Source: Sediminibacillus massiliensis (lineage in GTDB: Bacteria > Bacillota > Bacilli > Bacillales > Amphibacillaceae). Taken from it: a DNA stretch of 64,000 bases. Numbering within the stretch: position 1 is the stretch's first letter; every line of letters starts with the position of its first letter. Below, one piece after another: positions 50,906 through 60,053 of this stretch. The translations under genes and the position numbers were made by a program. The stretch lies in assembly GCF_900156915.1 (NCBI RefSeq), contig NZ_LT732535.1, positions 1,753,332 through 1,817,331 of the forward strand, in the 5' to 3' direction. Below the pieces are notes generated by a model. It saw nothing but the letters and a program-made list of their open reading frames with translations. It ran no database searches and was not told where the DNA came from.

Positions 50906-51361
50906 CTACAATAGAGTTTTAAAAGAGTGTCTGATAACATCTCCGCGGCTGATAATGCCGACTAATACGCCATCACGCTCGACCGGCAGTTTTTTAATTT
51001 GTTTTTCGCCGAGAATGGCTGCCACATTTTCAATTGAATCATTCCAGAAAACCTTGATAAAACGGCGTTTCGCAATCTTCAAGACGTTCATCTCCAGAAT
51101 ATTTTTGGCACGTTCTTCAAATGGGACGTCATTTCCCTCGATGACATTTACAAAAGAAAACATATCCACCACATAATCCTTCTGTTTCCCGATGAACCGC
51201 ATGACATCTCCATCACTTATATAAGCTTTGATTTCATTCCGGTCGTTAACGATCGGCAGCCCACTTATCCCATGCTCGATAAACTTCTCGATAACAGATC
51301 GCACGTTTTCTGTTTCCTTCACTTTGATGACATCACTTTTCATTATTTGATGTGCCTGCAA
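50906..51361 (-). CDS. CBS-domain pair protein
   Basis: About 151 residues forming two CBS motifs: IMKSDVIKVKETENVRSVIEKFIEHGISGLPIVND (first) and KVFWNDSIENVAAILGEKQIKKLPVERDGVLVGIISRGDVIR (second). Such pairs bind adenine nucleotides and act as energy sensors. TTG 51361 is taken as start because GAGGAG lies 6-8 bp upstream; ATG 51391 is the alternative. It precedes the exporter by 30 bp, so the two are likely cotranscribed. Confidence 0.87.
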   Translation of the reverse strand: MQAHQIMKSDVIKVKETENVRSVIEKFIEHGISGLPIVNDRNEIKAYISDGDVMRFIGKQKDYVVDMFSFVNVIEGNDVPFEERAKNILEMNVLKIAKRRFIKVFWNDSIENVAAILGEKQIKKLPVERDGVLVGIISRGDVIRHSFKTLL

Positions 51362-51604
51362 TGATAACCGCTCCTCTTCTATGAGAACCATGTAATAGAA
51401 TATAATTTAAAACCCTCGCTCAATATAGTTCCAAACCGTGGAAAAAGTATTCTTCCACGACCTTTCATATAAAACAACTGATTAATTGTATAATACAACT
51501 AACTTTCGAGTCAAGTGTATCTCGTTTACTTTATGGCTAGTTGACATCAAAAAATGAGGGATTATTATGGTACATATAGAGAGTTTGTTAAGGTGGGAAA
51601 ATAG

Positions 51605-52048
51605 TTGAAAGATAATTCACTTCAAACAATAGAACTGGAAATGGCTATTTTGATACGCCGTATCGCAACCATTGCATCCAATCGCCAAAGGGACAAGCAA
51701 CAGAGAAATTTGGATCGAGCCGCCTATTTGTTACTTCATCAAATCTCTGAGGATGGTACTGCAGGGGTTAAAGCGCTGGCTACCGAACTTCAGCTTGATG
51801 TATCCACTGTTAGCAGGCAGGCTGCAGCTTTGGAGAAAAAAGAGTATGTTGTTAAAATCCCTTCTTCTGTTGATAGACGATCCTATAATTATGAGGTCAC
51901 GGAAAAAGGCCAAGAAGAGTTGACCGCATACAGAACCCTAAGACTTGAACGATTGACAACCCTCCTCGAAGAGTGGCCCGAAAAGGATTGTGAGCAGTTC
52001 GGCCACCTACTGAAGAAATTCAACCAGGAGTTGAGGGAATTCTTGTAA
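51605..52048 (+). CDS. MarR-family regulator
   Basis: 147 residues. KALATELQLDVSTVSRQAAALEKKEYVVKIPSSVDRRSYNYEVTEKGQEEL is the winged helix with the DRR wing. TTG start, AAGGTGG 8 bp upstream. It is divergent from the CBS-exporter pair, with about 240 bp between them, so it probably represses that pair in response to a drug or phenolic ligand. No Cys in the helical core. Confidence 0.9.
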   Translation: MKDNSLQTIELEMAILIRRIATIASNRQRDKQQRNLDRAAYLLLHQISEDGTAGVKALATELQLDVSTVSRQAAALEKKEYVVKIPSSVDRRSYNYEVTEKGQEELTAYRTLRLERLTTLLEEWPEKDCEQFGHLLKKFNQELREFL

Positions 52049-52086
52049 CATCCTATTGCAAAAGTTACAAATACATCCCAAAAGGA

Positions 52087-52114
52087 AAGCTGTCGAGGTC
52101 CATCTCGACAGCTT
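52087..52114. terminator. Terminator between MarR and GH3 genes
   Basis: A perfect 11-bp stem AAGCTGTCGAG / CTCGACAGCTT, 6-nt loop, between convergent genes. Confidence 0.7.
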
Positions 52115-52139
52115 CAAATTAACGAACGTTTTTGTTATT

Positions 52140-54233
52140 TTACTGTTGCTCAACGCTCTCAAAAGTTAACGTACCTTCCAATAAATCCTTCTCATCACTA
52201 CTCGTTCCTATATACACTTCGTAGTCGATCTCTTCCAATTCCCATTGATTCGTTTCAGGATTATAAAACTTCAGTTTATCTACAGGGCAAGTGATTTCCA
52301 CTTTTTGTTTTTCACCCGGCTGGAGGATAACCCTTTCAAATCCGCGCAGAACTTTCACGGGACGATCTATGGATGAATTACCGTACCCCACATACAATTG
52401 GACTACTTCCGCCCCTTCCCGCTCACCGGTATTCTCCACCTCACAGCTGGCCACAACCTGATCATTTTTGGTACTGAATTCGGGATTGGATATCTTAAAG
52501 GTCGTATAGGAGAGTCCAAATCCATATGGCAGGGAAGGTTCCACCCCTTCTTTATCCAACTTTGCATAACCATGATAATATTCATACTTTATTTTAGATG
52601 CGTCCCAATCCACCTGAGGCAAATCGCTCTCTTGTTTAGGAAGGACAAACGGCAGCTTCCCACTAGGATTGACATCACCGAATAAGGTTCTCGCCAGTGC
52701 TGTTCCGCCTTCCATGCCTGGATAATAAGCCATGAGGATTGCTGAAACATCTTGTTTCCAATCTTCTATCATAATTGTATTTCCACCAATTAAGACAGCT
52801 GCCGATTGGTTGTTTTCAGGACCAACAGCTCTGACCAGCTCTATTTCCTCTTTGTGAAGTCCGAGTGAGGTTTTTCGGTCTCCCCCTGCCCCGAAACCGG
52901 TATCACCGCCACCCCGGGCATCGACATCTTCATCCGGGTTGTTAATAAATTCTCCTTCATCATCATGATTATAGCCGACTACGAAGACCACTGCGTCTGA
53001 AGACTTTGCCAGTTGTTTGGCGCCTTCTATATCCGCGCCATCATGATAAACAACTTCCACTTCCGGCAGAAGGCTTTTTATCCCTTCCAGCGGTGTGACG
53101 ATATAATCAGGGAATACTCGGCTTGAACCATGGTCGCCTATATTTCCCTTGTCACCGAGCTTACCTATGACAGCAACCTGTTTTACATCGGTTTTGGAAA
53201 ATGGCAACGTGTTATTATTGTTTTTCATCAATGTCATCGATTTTTCAGCTGCTTCAAGCGCAAGCTCAATATGCTCTTTATTACCGATTAGCTCTTTGCC
53301 ATACTTCTTGTCATCTGCTTCTGTGAAGGCAAGCAGTGTCCTGACTATTCGTAATACTGCTTGATTTACTTTTTCTTCGTTGACCTTCCCACTTTTGACT
53401 GCCTCTACCAAATGATCGCCAAAATATTTGGTATGGCACATTTCGATATCCATACCCCCATTTGCTGCTTCTACCGTATCCTTTACTCCCCATATAAAGT
53501 CACTGATGACGAAACCGTCAAAATTCCATTCTTCCTTTAAAACCCGATTCAATAGATAATCGTTATGTCCGGCATATGTACCCTTGTATAGGTTGTAGGC
53601 GCTCATCACACTCGCTGCACCGGCATCGATACAATCTTTGAAATGGGGCAAATAAACTTCTCTTTCAGTCCGTTTATCCGCTTCCACACTCACTTTGAAC
53701 CTAGCATTTTCCATGCTATTGAAAGCGTAGTGTTTCACGCATGCAATCACATTTTCTTCCTGCACACCTTTTGTCAAAGCCGCTCCCATTGCACCTAAGT
53801 GAAAAGAATCTTCCCCATATACTTCCTGGCTTCTTCCCCATCCAGGGTTCCGGGGCAGGTTTACACAGACACCGCCAAACAAATTACCGCCATGTGCCCT
53901 GATTTCTTTTCCTATTGCCCTTCCTATCCGCTGTTCAAGATCTTTATCAAACGTAGCTCCTCTTGCCATAGAAACAGGAAAACAGGTACTGTTGCCGGAT
54001 ACTGCTCCACGTGGTCCATCGACAAATTTCATTTCCGGTACACCAAGCCTATCGTTCCCTCCGGCAGGATATGGATACCAATTGTAATGGTGGCCATTGG
54101 CAATATCCTCCATCAACTGTTCAAATGACATTCTGCCACTCATTAAGTAAACCTTTTCCTCAAGGGTCATCTGATCGACTATTGCTTGTGCTTTCTCTGA
54201 GTAAGCCAAACGATCCTGCTTTGTGACTGTCAT
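52140..54233 (-). CDS. Glycoside hydrolase family 3, beta-glucosidase type
   Basis: 697 residues, no signal peptide. GH3 N-terminal TIM barrel (about 15-310) with FVDGPRGA, RNPGWGRSQEVYGEDSFH, CVKHYAFNS and the nucleophile Asp in GFVISDFIWG. GH3 C-terminal domain (about 345-570) with QVAVIGKLGDKG and DVDARGGGDTGFGAGGDR. Fibronectin-III-like domain at the end (VASCEVENTGEREGAEVVQLYVG). It probably releases glucose from beta-glucosides in the cytosol. GGGGAGG stands 8 bp before ATG 54233. A cre site lies just upstream. Confidence 0.94.
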   Translation of the reverse strand: MTVTKQDRLAYSEKAQAIVDQMTLEEKVYLMSGRMSFEQLMEDIANGHHYNWYPYPAGGNDRLGVPEMKFVDGPRGAVSGNSTCFPVSMARGATFDKDLEQRIGRAIGKEIRAHGGNLFGGVCVNLPRNPGWGRSQEVYGEDSFHLGAMGAALTKGVQEENVIACVKHYAFNSMENARFKVSVEADKRTEREVYLPHFKDCIDAGAASVMSAYNLYKGTYAGHNDYLLNRVLKEEWNFDGFVISDFIWGVKDTVEAANGGMDIEMCHTKYFGDHLVEAVKSGKVNEEKVNQAVLRIVRTLLAFTEADDKKYGKELIGNKEHIELALEAAEKSMTLMKNNNNTLPFSKTDVKQVAVIGKLGDKGNIGDHGSSRVFPDYIVTPLEGIKSLLPEVEVVYHDGADIEGAKQLAKSSDAVVFVVGYNHDDEGEFINNPDEDVDARGGGDTGFGAGGDRKTSLGLHKEEIELVRAVGPENNQSAAVLIGGNTIMIEDWKQDVSAILMAYYPGMEGGTALARTLFGDVNPSGKLPFVLPKQESDLPQVDWDASKIKYEYYHGYAKLDKEGVEPSLPYGFGLSYTTFKISNPEFSTKNDQVVASCEVENTGEREGAEVVQLYVGYGNSSIDRPVKVLRGFERVILQPGEKQKVEITCPVDKLKFYNPETNQWELEEIDYEVYIGTSSDEKDLLEGTLTFESVEQQ

Positions 54234-54258
54234 AGAAATTCCTCCCCTTTTCAAGAAT

Positions 54259-54272
54259 ATAAAACGCTTACA
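54259..54272 (-). promoter_or_regulatory. cre site (CcpA) upstream of GH3 gene
   Basis: TGTAAGCGTTTTAT on the minus strand matches TGWAARCGYTWNCW at 13 of 14 positions. It ends 25 bp before the start codon, so catabolite repression of the beta-glucosidase is likely. Confidence 0.72.
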
Positions 54273-54438
54273 AATGTTTGTTTTGTGATTGAACAAAGTT
54301 GTTAACATCATTATAAATCTTCTGAAAAGGAGAGGCAATAAAGGGGTTCGGTGGAAGGCGAAGAATAATCACAGCCAATTCATCCCGAACTGGCTGAATC
54401 ATCTACTGAGCAGAAAGAGAGAAAAGCATTACTTGGCA

Positions 54439-55959
54439 TTATATATACCACAATGCTTCTCCCAAAGTCTTACTTCTTTTCTTTTTCCTTCTTTTTCTTC
54501 TTTTTTCCTTTTGTTTGATGAAGTCTAAGTCGATTTCGGTTTTCTTTTTGTTTTTGTCCTTTTTACCTGGAATCGCTTCCTCCGTATCGCTTTCGGTTAA
54601 AGAAGAATCTGGTTCTTCCATTTCCGGTTGTAAGGATAGGTCAGTACCAGTCTCTTCATCTGGAGACAACGGCTCTACATGAGGTTCGGTATTTTCCGGA
54701 CTTGCCTTGACCTTGCTTGCAAGCAAGATCGGTTCATCGTCTGTATTCTCTTCTGATTGAAGAGGAATCGGTTCTTTAGTCCATTCATCATGTAACGATG
54801 GATGCAATTCTTTTATTTGATTTAAAAAAGCATCAAGAAAATTTCTTTCATGGAGATTTTGAAACAATTCCAGCGGGCGGTTTTGCTCCCGTGTATTGGA
54901 ATAAACATGGTCTACCATTTTGAATCCATCCGCAGTAACAAAAACATGGCGCAAAGGAGCATCGATAAGTTTAAAACCAGCTTCTATTTGAGCTGTCAAT
55001 ATATCCATTATTCTCTTGGTAATATCAATAGATAATTCCGACTGTTTCTTTAAAAAGGAATTCAAATCCGGTCCAAGTAAATATTCCATCACTACATAAT
55101 TATCCCCTGTATCATATACCTTAGGGATAAAGGACAGGTCCTGGTTGGACAGGAGTACTTCCTGTTCTTGTTTGGCATGGTCCGGCTTCGGATAGATTTT
55201 CACACAACGGTCCTCAGCTATCCGGTATACCGCTCCCTGATGCCCTTTCCCAATGAGTGTCTGTGAAACAGCGCTGTCCACCTTGACTGCACTTCCTGAT
55301 CCTCCTGAAGTCACAGCGATCTCCTTATAATCCAGTTTGTTTTGATGATAATAGTTATCCCATTCCTCATACATTGCCGGATCCAGACGCTTCACCTGGT
55401 CCAGGAATGCTTCTTTCAGCAAGATAATGTTTAAATCGCGCAATAATTTCAGTGGAACCGGATGTTGTCTTTTGAAGGAATTGACGTGGTCAATCACTTT
55501 TAATTCTTCATTGTCCAACACGAAAATATGTCGGAGCGGAGCATCAATCATGGTAAATTCGGCTCTTTTTAATTCGTTTAGAATATGAAGGAGCTTTTTG
55601 GTAATCGATTCTGGCAGGAAGGTGCTGTTTTTCAGATATTCTTTCAGTGTTGGTGCCTGAAAGAATTCCATAACTGTATAATTATCTCCTGTTTCATAAA
55701 TTTCAGGAAAAAAATCCAAATGCTCGCCAGCTTTTATTGCCTCCTGTTCCATCTGGGCCTTCAGAGGATCTGGATATATTTTCACACATTTGTCGTCTGA
55801 TAGTTGAAAAACAGCACCCTGGGCCCCCATCCCTATTAATGGATATGTGGTGGGATTGTCGATCAGGAGTGTCTTTTCTCCCTTGGAAACATTGATTTTG
55901 TCGATGTCAGGAAACATACTTTTCGCATGGTCTTTTTGCTTTTCGTGTTTTTCGCTCAT
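54439..55959 (-). CDS. Tandem kinase-like (YrzF-type) protein with charged tail
   Basis: 506 residues. Two kinase-like modules, 38-205 and 232-398, each with a glycine loop (GMGAQGAV; GKGHQGAV), VKIYP (Lys60; Lys254), a GDNY(T/V)VMEF/Y hinge, a catalytic loop IDAPLRH (Asp139/His144; Asp333/His338) and a DFG-like IDHVN/VDHVY (Asp157; Asp350). In active kinases the loop is D-x4-N; both modules have His instead. The tail (about 410-506) is Glu/Ser-rich, then very Lys/Arg-rich. It may be a pseudokinase or a divergent kinase. It overlaps the glycosyltransferase gene by 4 bp. Confidence 0.78.
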   Translation of the reverse strand: MSEKHEKQKDHAKSMFPDIDKINVSKGEKTLLIDNPTTYPLIGMGAQGAVFQLSDDKCVKIYPDPLKAQMEQEAIKAGEHLDFFPEIYETGDNYTVMEFFQAPTLKEYLKNSTFLPESITKKLLHILNELKRAEFTMIDAPLRHIFVLDNEELKVIDHVNSFKRQHPVPLKLLRDLNIILLKEAFLDQVKRLDPAMYEEWDNYYHQNKLDYKEIAVTSGGSGSAVKVDSAVSQTLIGKGHQGAVYRIAEDRCVKIYPKPDHAKQEQEVLLSNQDLSFIPKVYDTGDNYVVMEYLLGPDLNSFLKKQSELSIDITKRIMDILTAQIEAGFKLIDAPLRHVFVTADGFKMVDHVYSNTREQNRPLELFQNLHERNFLDAFLNQIKELHPSLHDEWTKEPIPLQSEENTDDEPILLASKVKASPENTEPHVEPLSPDEETGTDLSLQPEMEEPDSSLTESDTEEAIPGKKDKNKKKTEIDLDFIKQKEKRRKRRKKKRSKTLGEALWYI

Positions 55960-57023
55960 TCCAATCCCCCTAACAATTCATCATATATACCCGCTTGGGT
56001 TTGGAGTTGTTGCTGTTGGTCAAAGTATTGCTCCACCTTTTTCCTGGCGTAAAATGTGTACCGTTTCCAAACAGCACGGTTTAAGAGCATATATTCGATT
56101 GCTTCTGCTAGTTCATCCACATTATTTTCTTTCACCAGCAATCCTTCCACATTGTTTGTAACAAGTTCTGGGATTCCGGCATGTGTGGTAGTGACGACGG
56201 GAAGCCCTGTCGCCATGGCCTCTTTGACTGTATTCGGTATTCCTTCAACGTCTCCATTGGATGCCTCCATACTGGCGGCCACGAACAAATCTGCCTGATT
56301 CATTTTTTCATGAACCAGAGACTTGGGAATTTTGCTGAATAATTGAAAAGAATCTCCCAACTGAAGTTCGGCTGCCAGGTTTCGAAGTTCTTCCTCCATC
56401 AATCCTCCGCCGATAATAGTTAAAGTTGCGGATGGAAAATTTCCTTGGATTTTTTTAAACGCTCTCATTAAAACATGGTGACCTTTCTTTTCTACAAGGC
56501 GTCCCATCGATAATATGTTTTGAGAATCACCTGCAATGTTTGGCGGCCTGAATTTAAACTGCTCCAGATTTACACCACCGTAAAGCACCTTAACTTTCTC
56601 AGGCGGACATCCCCAATCCATGATCCGATCTGCCAGATAATTGCAAACAGGCAGGAACAATTCCCCTTCTTCAAATAGCTTCTTTACTCCCTCCATGTAG
56701 CCGACTGGCTGGTTCGCCAATGTTGCATCTCTTCCACGAATACTGGTGACAAGCGGAAGATTTGTCTTATTCTTGAAAGGCAGCAGCAACATGCCAAGCT
56801 GGGCATGGTGTGCATGAAGAACATTTATATTATTTTTCTTCACAAATTCTTCTGGCGTAAATATTTCATTTAAATAATGGACTTTCTCATTCAATAGCGA
56901 CATATCGACCATATATTTAGGCTGTCTGACCAGATGAAGATAATCATAACCAGGCACTTCCCTTATTTGTGGGATATACTGGGTGGGGTCAACCCTTAAA
57001 TTCAAATGCATGACTGTCCGCAC
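55956..57023 (-). CDS. Glycosyltransferase, family 4 (GT-B)
   Basis: 355 residues. Two Rossmann halves; the C-terminal one carries ILSMGRLVEKKGHHVLMRAF, GGGLMEEELRNLA and the nucleotide-sugar site EGIPNTVKEAMATGLPVVTTTHAGIPEL. The pattern is closest to GT4 enzymes of exopolysaccharide pathways (WcaL/AmsK-like). It probably moves a sugar from a nucleotide donor onto a lipid or protein acceptor. GTG start with AGGAG about 9-10 bp ahead. Its 3' end overlaps the kinase-like gene, so the two are coupled. Confidence 0.9.
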   Translation of the reverse strand: MRTVMHLNLRVDPTQYIPQIREVPGYDYLHLVRQPKYMVDMSLLNEKVHYLNEIFTPEEFVKKNNINVLHAHHAQLGMLLLPFKNKTNLPLVTSIRGRDATLANQPVGYMEGVKKLFEEGELFLPVCNYLADRIMDWGCPPEKVKVLYGGVNLEQFKFRPPNIAGDSQNILSMGRLVEKKGHHVLMRAFKKIQGNFPSATLTIIGGGLMEEELRNLAAELQLGDSFQLFSKIPKSLVHEKMNQADLFVAASMEASNGDVEGIPNTVKEAMATGLPVVTTTHAGIPELVTNNVEGLLVKENNVDELAEAIEYMLLNRAVWKRYTFYARKKVEQYFDQQQQLQTQAGIYDELLGGLE

Positions 57024-57251
57024 TAGCCTCTTCTCCTTTCCGAATCGTAGTCTTTAATCATCCGTTTCTCCCAGTCTATGCATCTTCAAGGACAGAAGGA
57101 TGGACTAATAGGAAGGTAATTACGCCTAATTAACAGGAAAACAACAAAAAAGAGGCGTCCAGTTCTTCCAATTCTGGTTGTATCCCCTGTACATATTAGA
57201 CCTTGTATGAATTTATGGTAGTAGAAGTAAAACCTGTAATGAAGGGAGGCA

Positions 57252-58283
57252 ATGAAGAATTTGAAGCGCCATATACTTGTCACAGGAGCAGCAGGATTTA
57301 TCGGGTACCACCTTTCGAATCGTCTCCTGGATAACGGATATCCTGTCATCGGCATTGACAATCTTAATGATTATTATGATGTCCAGTTAAAAGCCGCACG
57401 GTTGAATCGGCTCAAGAAATATAAGCATTTCTCCTTTTTGCAGGTAGACATCGCAGACCATAAAGGACTGTTTGCAGCCTTTGAAAAATGGAACCCTCCC
57501 ATTGTCATAAACTTGGCAGCACAAGCTGGAGTCCGATACAGTATTGAAAACCCCTATTCCTATGTCGATTCCAATTTAAAAGGCTTTGCCAATATCTTAG
57601 AAGCATGCAGGCACTATCCTGTAGAACATCTTCTATACGCTTCCTCCAGCTCTGTATATGGAGCGAACAGAAAACTCCCTTTCTCGACAAATGATCCAGT
57701 CGATCATCCAGTCAGTTTATATGCAGCCACAAAGAAAGCAAATGAGTTGATGGCGCACACGTACAGCCACTTATATCACATCCCGGTAACAGGACTCCGT
57801 TTTTTCACGGTCTATGGACCATGGGGAAGGCCGGATATGGCCTATTTCACTTTTACAAAGAATATTTTGGAAGGAAATAAAATAAAAGTCTTCAATCATG
57901 GCGATATGAAACGGGATTTCACTTATGTCGATGATATCGTAGAAGGCATCGTCCGCTTAATCGATCACCCCCCTGTGAAAGCAACCGGGAGCCAGCAGGA
58001 TACTCCAAATCTGAACCGTTCAGAACACGCCCCCTACAGGGTCTATAACATCGGAAATAACAAGCCTGTCCACCTCTTGGACTTCATTAAAAAACTGGAA
58101 TTGACTATAGGGAAAAAAGCAATCCTCGAACTATTGCCGATGCAGTCGGGAGATATGAAGGAAACTTATGCAGACATCAGTGACTTACAGGAGAAAATCG
58201 GCTTTTCACCACACACCCCAATCGACGAAGGACTGGAAAAATTCGTAGAATGGTATAAAAATTATTATAGAGTTAGCGGGTAG
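57252..58283 (+). CDS. UDP-glucuronate 4-epimerase-like NAD-dependent epimerase
   Basis: 343 residues. Rossmann loop TGAAGFIGYHL, then NDYYDVQLKAARL, NLAAQAGVRYSIENPYSY, SSSSVYGANRKLPFS, the YAATKKAN (Y-x3-K) catalytic pair, and YGPWGRPDMA. These are the features of the UDP-glucuronate 4-epimerase branch (LpsL/Cap1J-type), which makes UDP-galacturonate. It is divergent from the glycosyltransferase and fits the same surface-glycan theme. GGGAGG is only 2 bp before ATG 57252; TTG 57261 is a possible alternative. Confidence 0.88.
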   Translation: MKNLKRHILVTGAAGFIGYHLSNRLLDNGYPVIGIDNLNDYYDVQLKAARLNRLKKYKHFSFLQVDIADHKGLFAAFEKWNPPIVINLAAQAGVRYSIENPYSYVDSNLKGFANILEACRHYPVEHLLYASSSSVYGANRKLPFSTNDPVDHPVSLYAATKKANELMAHTYSHLYHIPVTGLRFFTVYGPWGRPDMAYFTFTKNILEGNKIKVFNHGDMKRDFTYVDDIVEGIVRLIDHPPVKATGSQQDTPNLNRSEHAPYRVYNIGNNKPVHLLDFIKKLELTIGKKAILELLPMQSGDMKETYADISDLQEKIGFSPHTPIDEGLEKFVEWYKNYYRVSG

Positions 58284-58306
58284 TAACAGAAACAACTCAC
58301 AAAAAA

Positions 58307-58329
58307 GCGGCACCCCTTTAAGGTGCCGC
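58307..58329. terminator. Bidirectional terminator
   Basis: GCGGCACC / GGTGCCGC stem with a 7-nt loop and an A-run on the left, so it is strongest for the minus-strand exporter. Confidence 0.85.
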
Positions 58330-58343
58330 CAAAAGTTTCTTGA

Positions 58344-59900
58344 TTAAGATTCTGTAACATTCTTCAATTGACCGACTGTCTGTTCTTCTTCGTCCGCTCT
58401 ACCTTGGTCGATAGGACCTTCCTGGGCAGGTGTCACTTTTTTCATGAATAATGCCAGCACAAGTGCAATAACTGCAATCAACGTTGAAATGAGAAACGTA
58501 AAATTGATACCATTCAGCATTGCCTGATTTACAATTTGCTGCTGCATTTCAGCCGCTGCTTCTGCTGATTGCTGTGCCGCTCCCGCATCCATGTTGGCCA
58601 TGGCGTCTGCGGTTAATTCCTCAGCTCTTGTCTCTGTCCGGTTGTTCATCACGGTGATTAACAAAGCAGAACCAATTGCCCCGGAAACCTGTTGAAGCGT
58701 ATTGTTCATCGCAGTTCCATGCGGGTTGTTTTTTGCAGGTAACTGGTTCAATCCATTCGTCATTACTGGCATCATGACCATCGACATACCAAACATGCGG
58801 AATGTGTAAAGAACTACCAAAGTGGAATATGCTGTCTCGAGTGTAATTTCACTAAAAAAGTAAGATGTAATAATGGTGATCGTCAAACCGATAACAGCAA
58901 GGGCACGCGCCCCATATTTGTCAAAGAGTTTCCCAGTGATCGGAGACATGATACCCATAACGATCGCTCCCGGCAGCATCAGCAAACCGGAATGCAATGG
59001 AGAGATGCCCCTGATTGTTTGCACATAGATCGGCATCAAAATCATCGCGGAGAACATCGCTACCGCTATAACAATGGAAATGGCCGAAGACAACGCAAAC
59101 ATCGGATATTTATAGATTCTAAATTCAAGCATCGGATCATCCATCCGAAGCTGCCGAAGGATGAAGGTTATTAGCGCAAGCGCACCGATAACGATTGTTC
59201 CATATACAAGCGGATGATCCCACCCTTTATCTCCAGCAGAACTAAACCCATAAAGCAAACCGCCAAAACCGATGCTGGATAAGATCAGAGAGAAAATATC
59301 AAGCTTTATTTCCCTCTGTGGTGTGATATCTTTCAGCTTAAAGAAAGCGAAAATCAACGTTAATATGGCAATTGGCAATACAATATCAAATAACATTCTC
59401 CAGCTGTAATGTTCTATAATCCATCCGGACAATGTAGGCCCGATTGCCGGTGCGGTAATCATGACAAGCCCGAAGGTCCCCATTGCAGCTCCTCTTTTTT
59501 CTACCGGAAAAGCGGTAAGCATAACATTCATTAACAACGGCATCATAATCGCCGAACCGGAAGCCTGGATCATCCTTGCTGTCAAAAGGATTCCGAAAGC
59601 CGGTGCAACACTAGCCAAGAATGTTCCTATTGTGAACAACGACATCGCGGTGATAAACAACTTTTTATCCGTAAACCTTTGAATAAAAAAGGCGCTGGCC
59701 GGTATCAGGATTCCGTTAACCAACATATAGCCCGTCGAAAGCCATTGAACTGCTGTCGGATTGACTTCGAACTCCTCCATGATCGAAGGCAAAGCAACAT
59801 TCAGCAGCGTCTCATTCAAAATGGCAACAAATGCCCCTATGAATAAAATGGCGATCATGCCGATTGGTGATTTATTAATTGTAGAATTTGTTTCCAACAC
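58344..59900 (-). CDS. MFS multidrug exporter, DHA2 (EmrB/QacA-like)
   Basis: 518 residues with about 14 helices. FVAILNETLLNVALPSIMEEF, the RMIQASGSAIMMPLLMNV motif-C region and FGLVMITAPAIGPTLSGWIIE mark a DHA2 antiporter. A soluble Ala/Glu-rich loop (about 425-470, TADAMANMDAGAAQQSAEAA) precedes the last helix pair. It is divergent from a TetR regulator, with two copies of a TAGAC-N5-GTATAA motif between them. Paralogue of the protein at 49436. Confidence 0.93.
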   Translation of the reverse strand: MLETNSTINKSPIGMIAILFIGAFVAILNETLLNVALPSIMEEFEVNPTAVQWLSTGYMLVNGILIPASAFFIQRFTDKKLFITAMSLFTIGTFLASVAPAFGILLTARMIQASGSAIMMPLLMNVMLTAFPVEKRGAAMGTFGLVMITAPAIGPTLSGWIIEHYSWRMLFDIVLPIAILTLIFAFFKLKDITPQREIKLDIFSLILSSIGFGGLLYGFSSAGDKGWDHPLVYGTIVIGALALITFILRQLRMDDPMLEFRIYKYPMFALSSAISIVIAVAMFSAMILMPIYVQTIRGISPLHSGLLMLPGAIVMGIMSPITGKLFDKYGARALAVIGLTITIITSYFFSEITLETAYSTLVVLYTFRMFGMSMVMMPVMTNGLNQLPAKNNPHGTAMNNTLQQVSGAIGSALLITVMNNRTETRAEELTADAMANMDAGAAQQSAEAAAEMQQQIVNQAMLNGINFTFLISTLIAVIALVLALFMKKVTPAQEGPIDQGRADEEEQTVGQLKNVTES

Positions 59901-59938
59901 AATTCCTTCTTTCCATTCATTATAAGTACTAATGTATT

Positions 59939-59954
59939 TTATACCGATAGTCTA
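59939..59954 (-). promoter_or_regulatory. TetR-type operator, copy 1
   Basis: TAGACTATCGGTATAA read on the minus strand; shares TAGAC-N5-GTATAA with copy 2. 39 bp upstream of the exporter start. Confidence 0.55.
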
Positions 59955-60025
59955 ATAAATGCAATGATAAATTTTTATTCCGTTTTAATTATTGAATTAA
60001 AAGGATTTAACACTCATAATAGAAA

Positions 60026-60041
60026 TAGACCGACAGTATAA
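60026..60041 (+). promoter_or_regulatory. TetR-type operator, copy 2
   Basis: TAGACCGACAGTATAA, ending 12 bp before the TetR start codon. It resembles the TAGACC-type sites of LmrA/QacR-like repressors. Likely autoregulatory. Confidence 0.55.
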
Positions 60042-60053
60042 AAGGATGATAAA

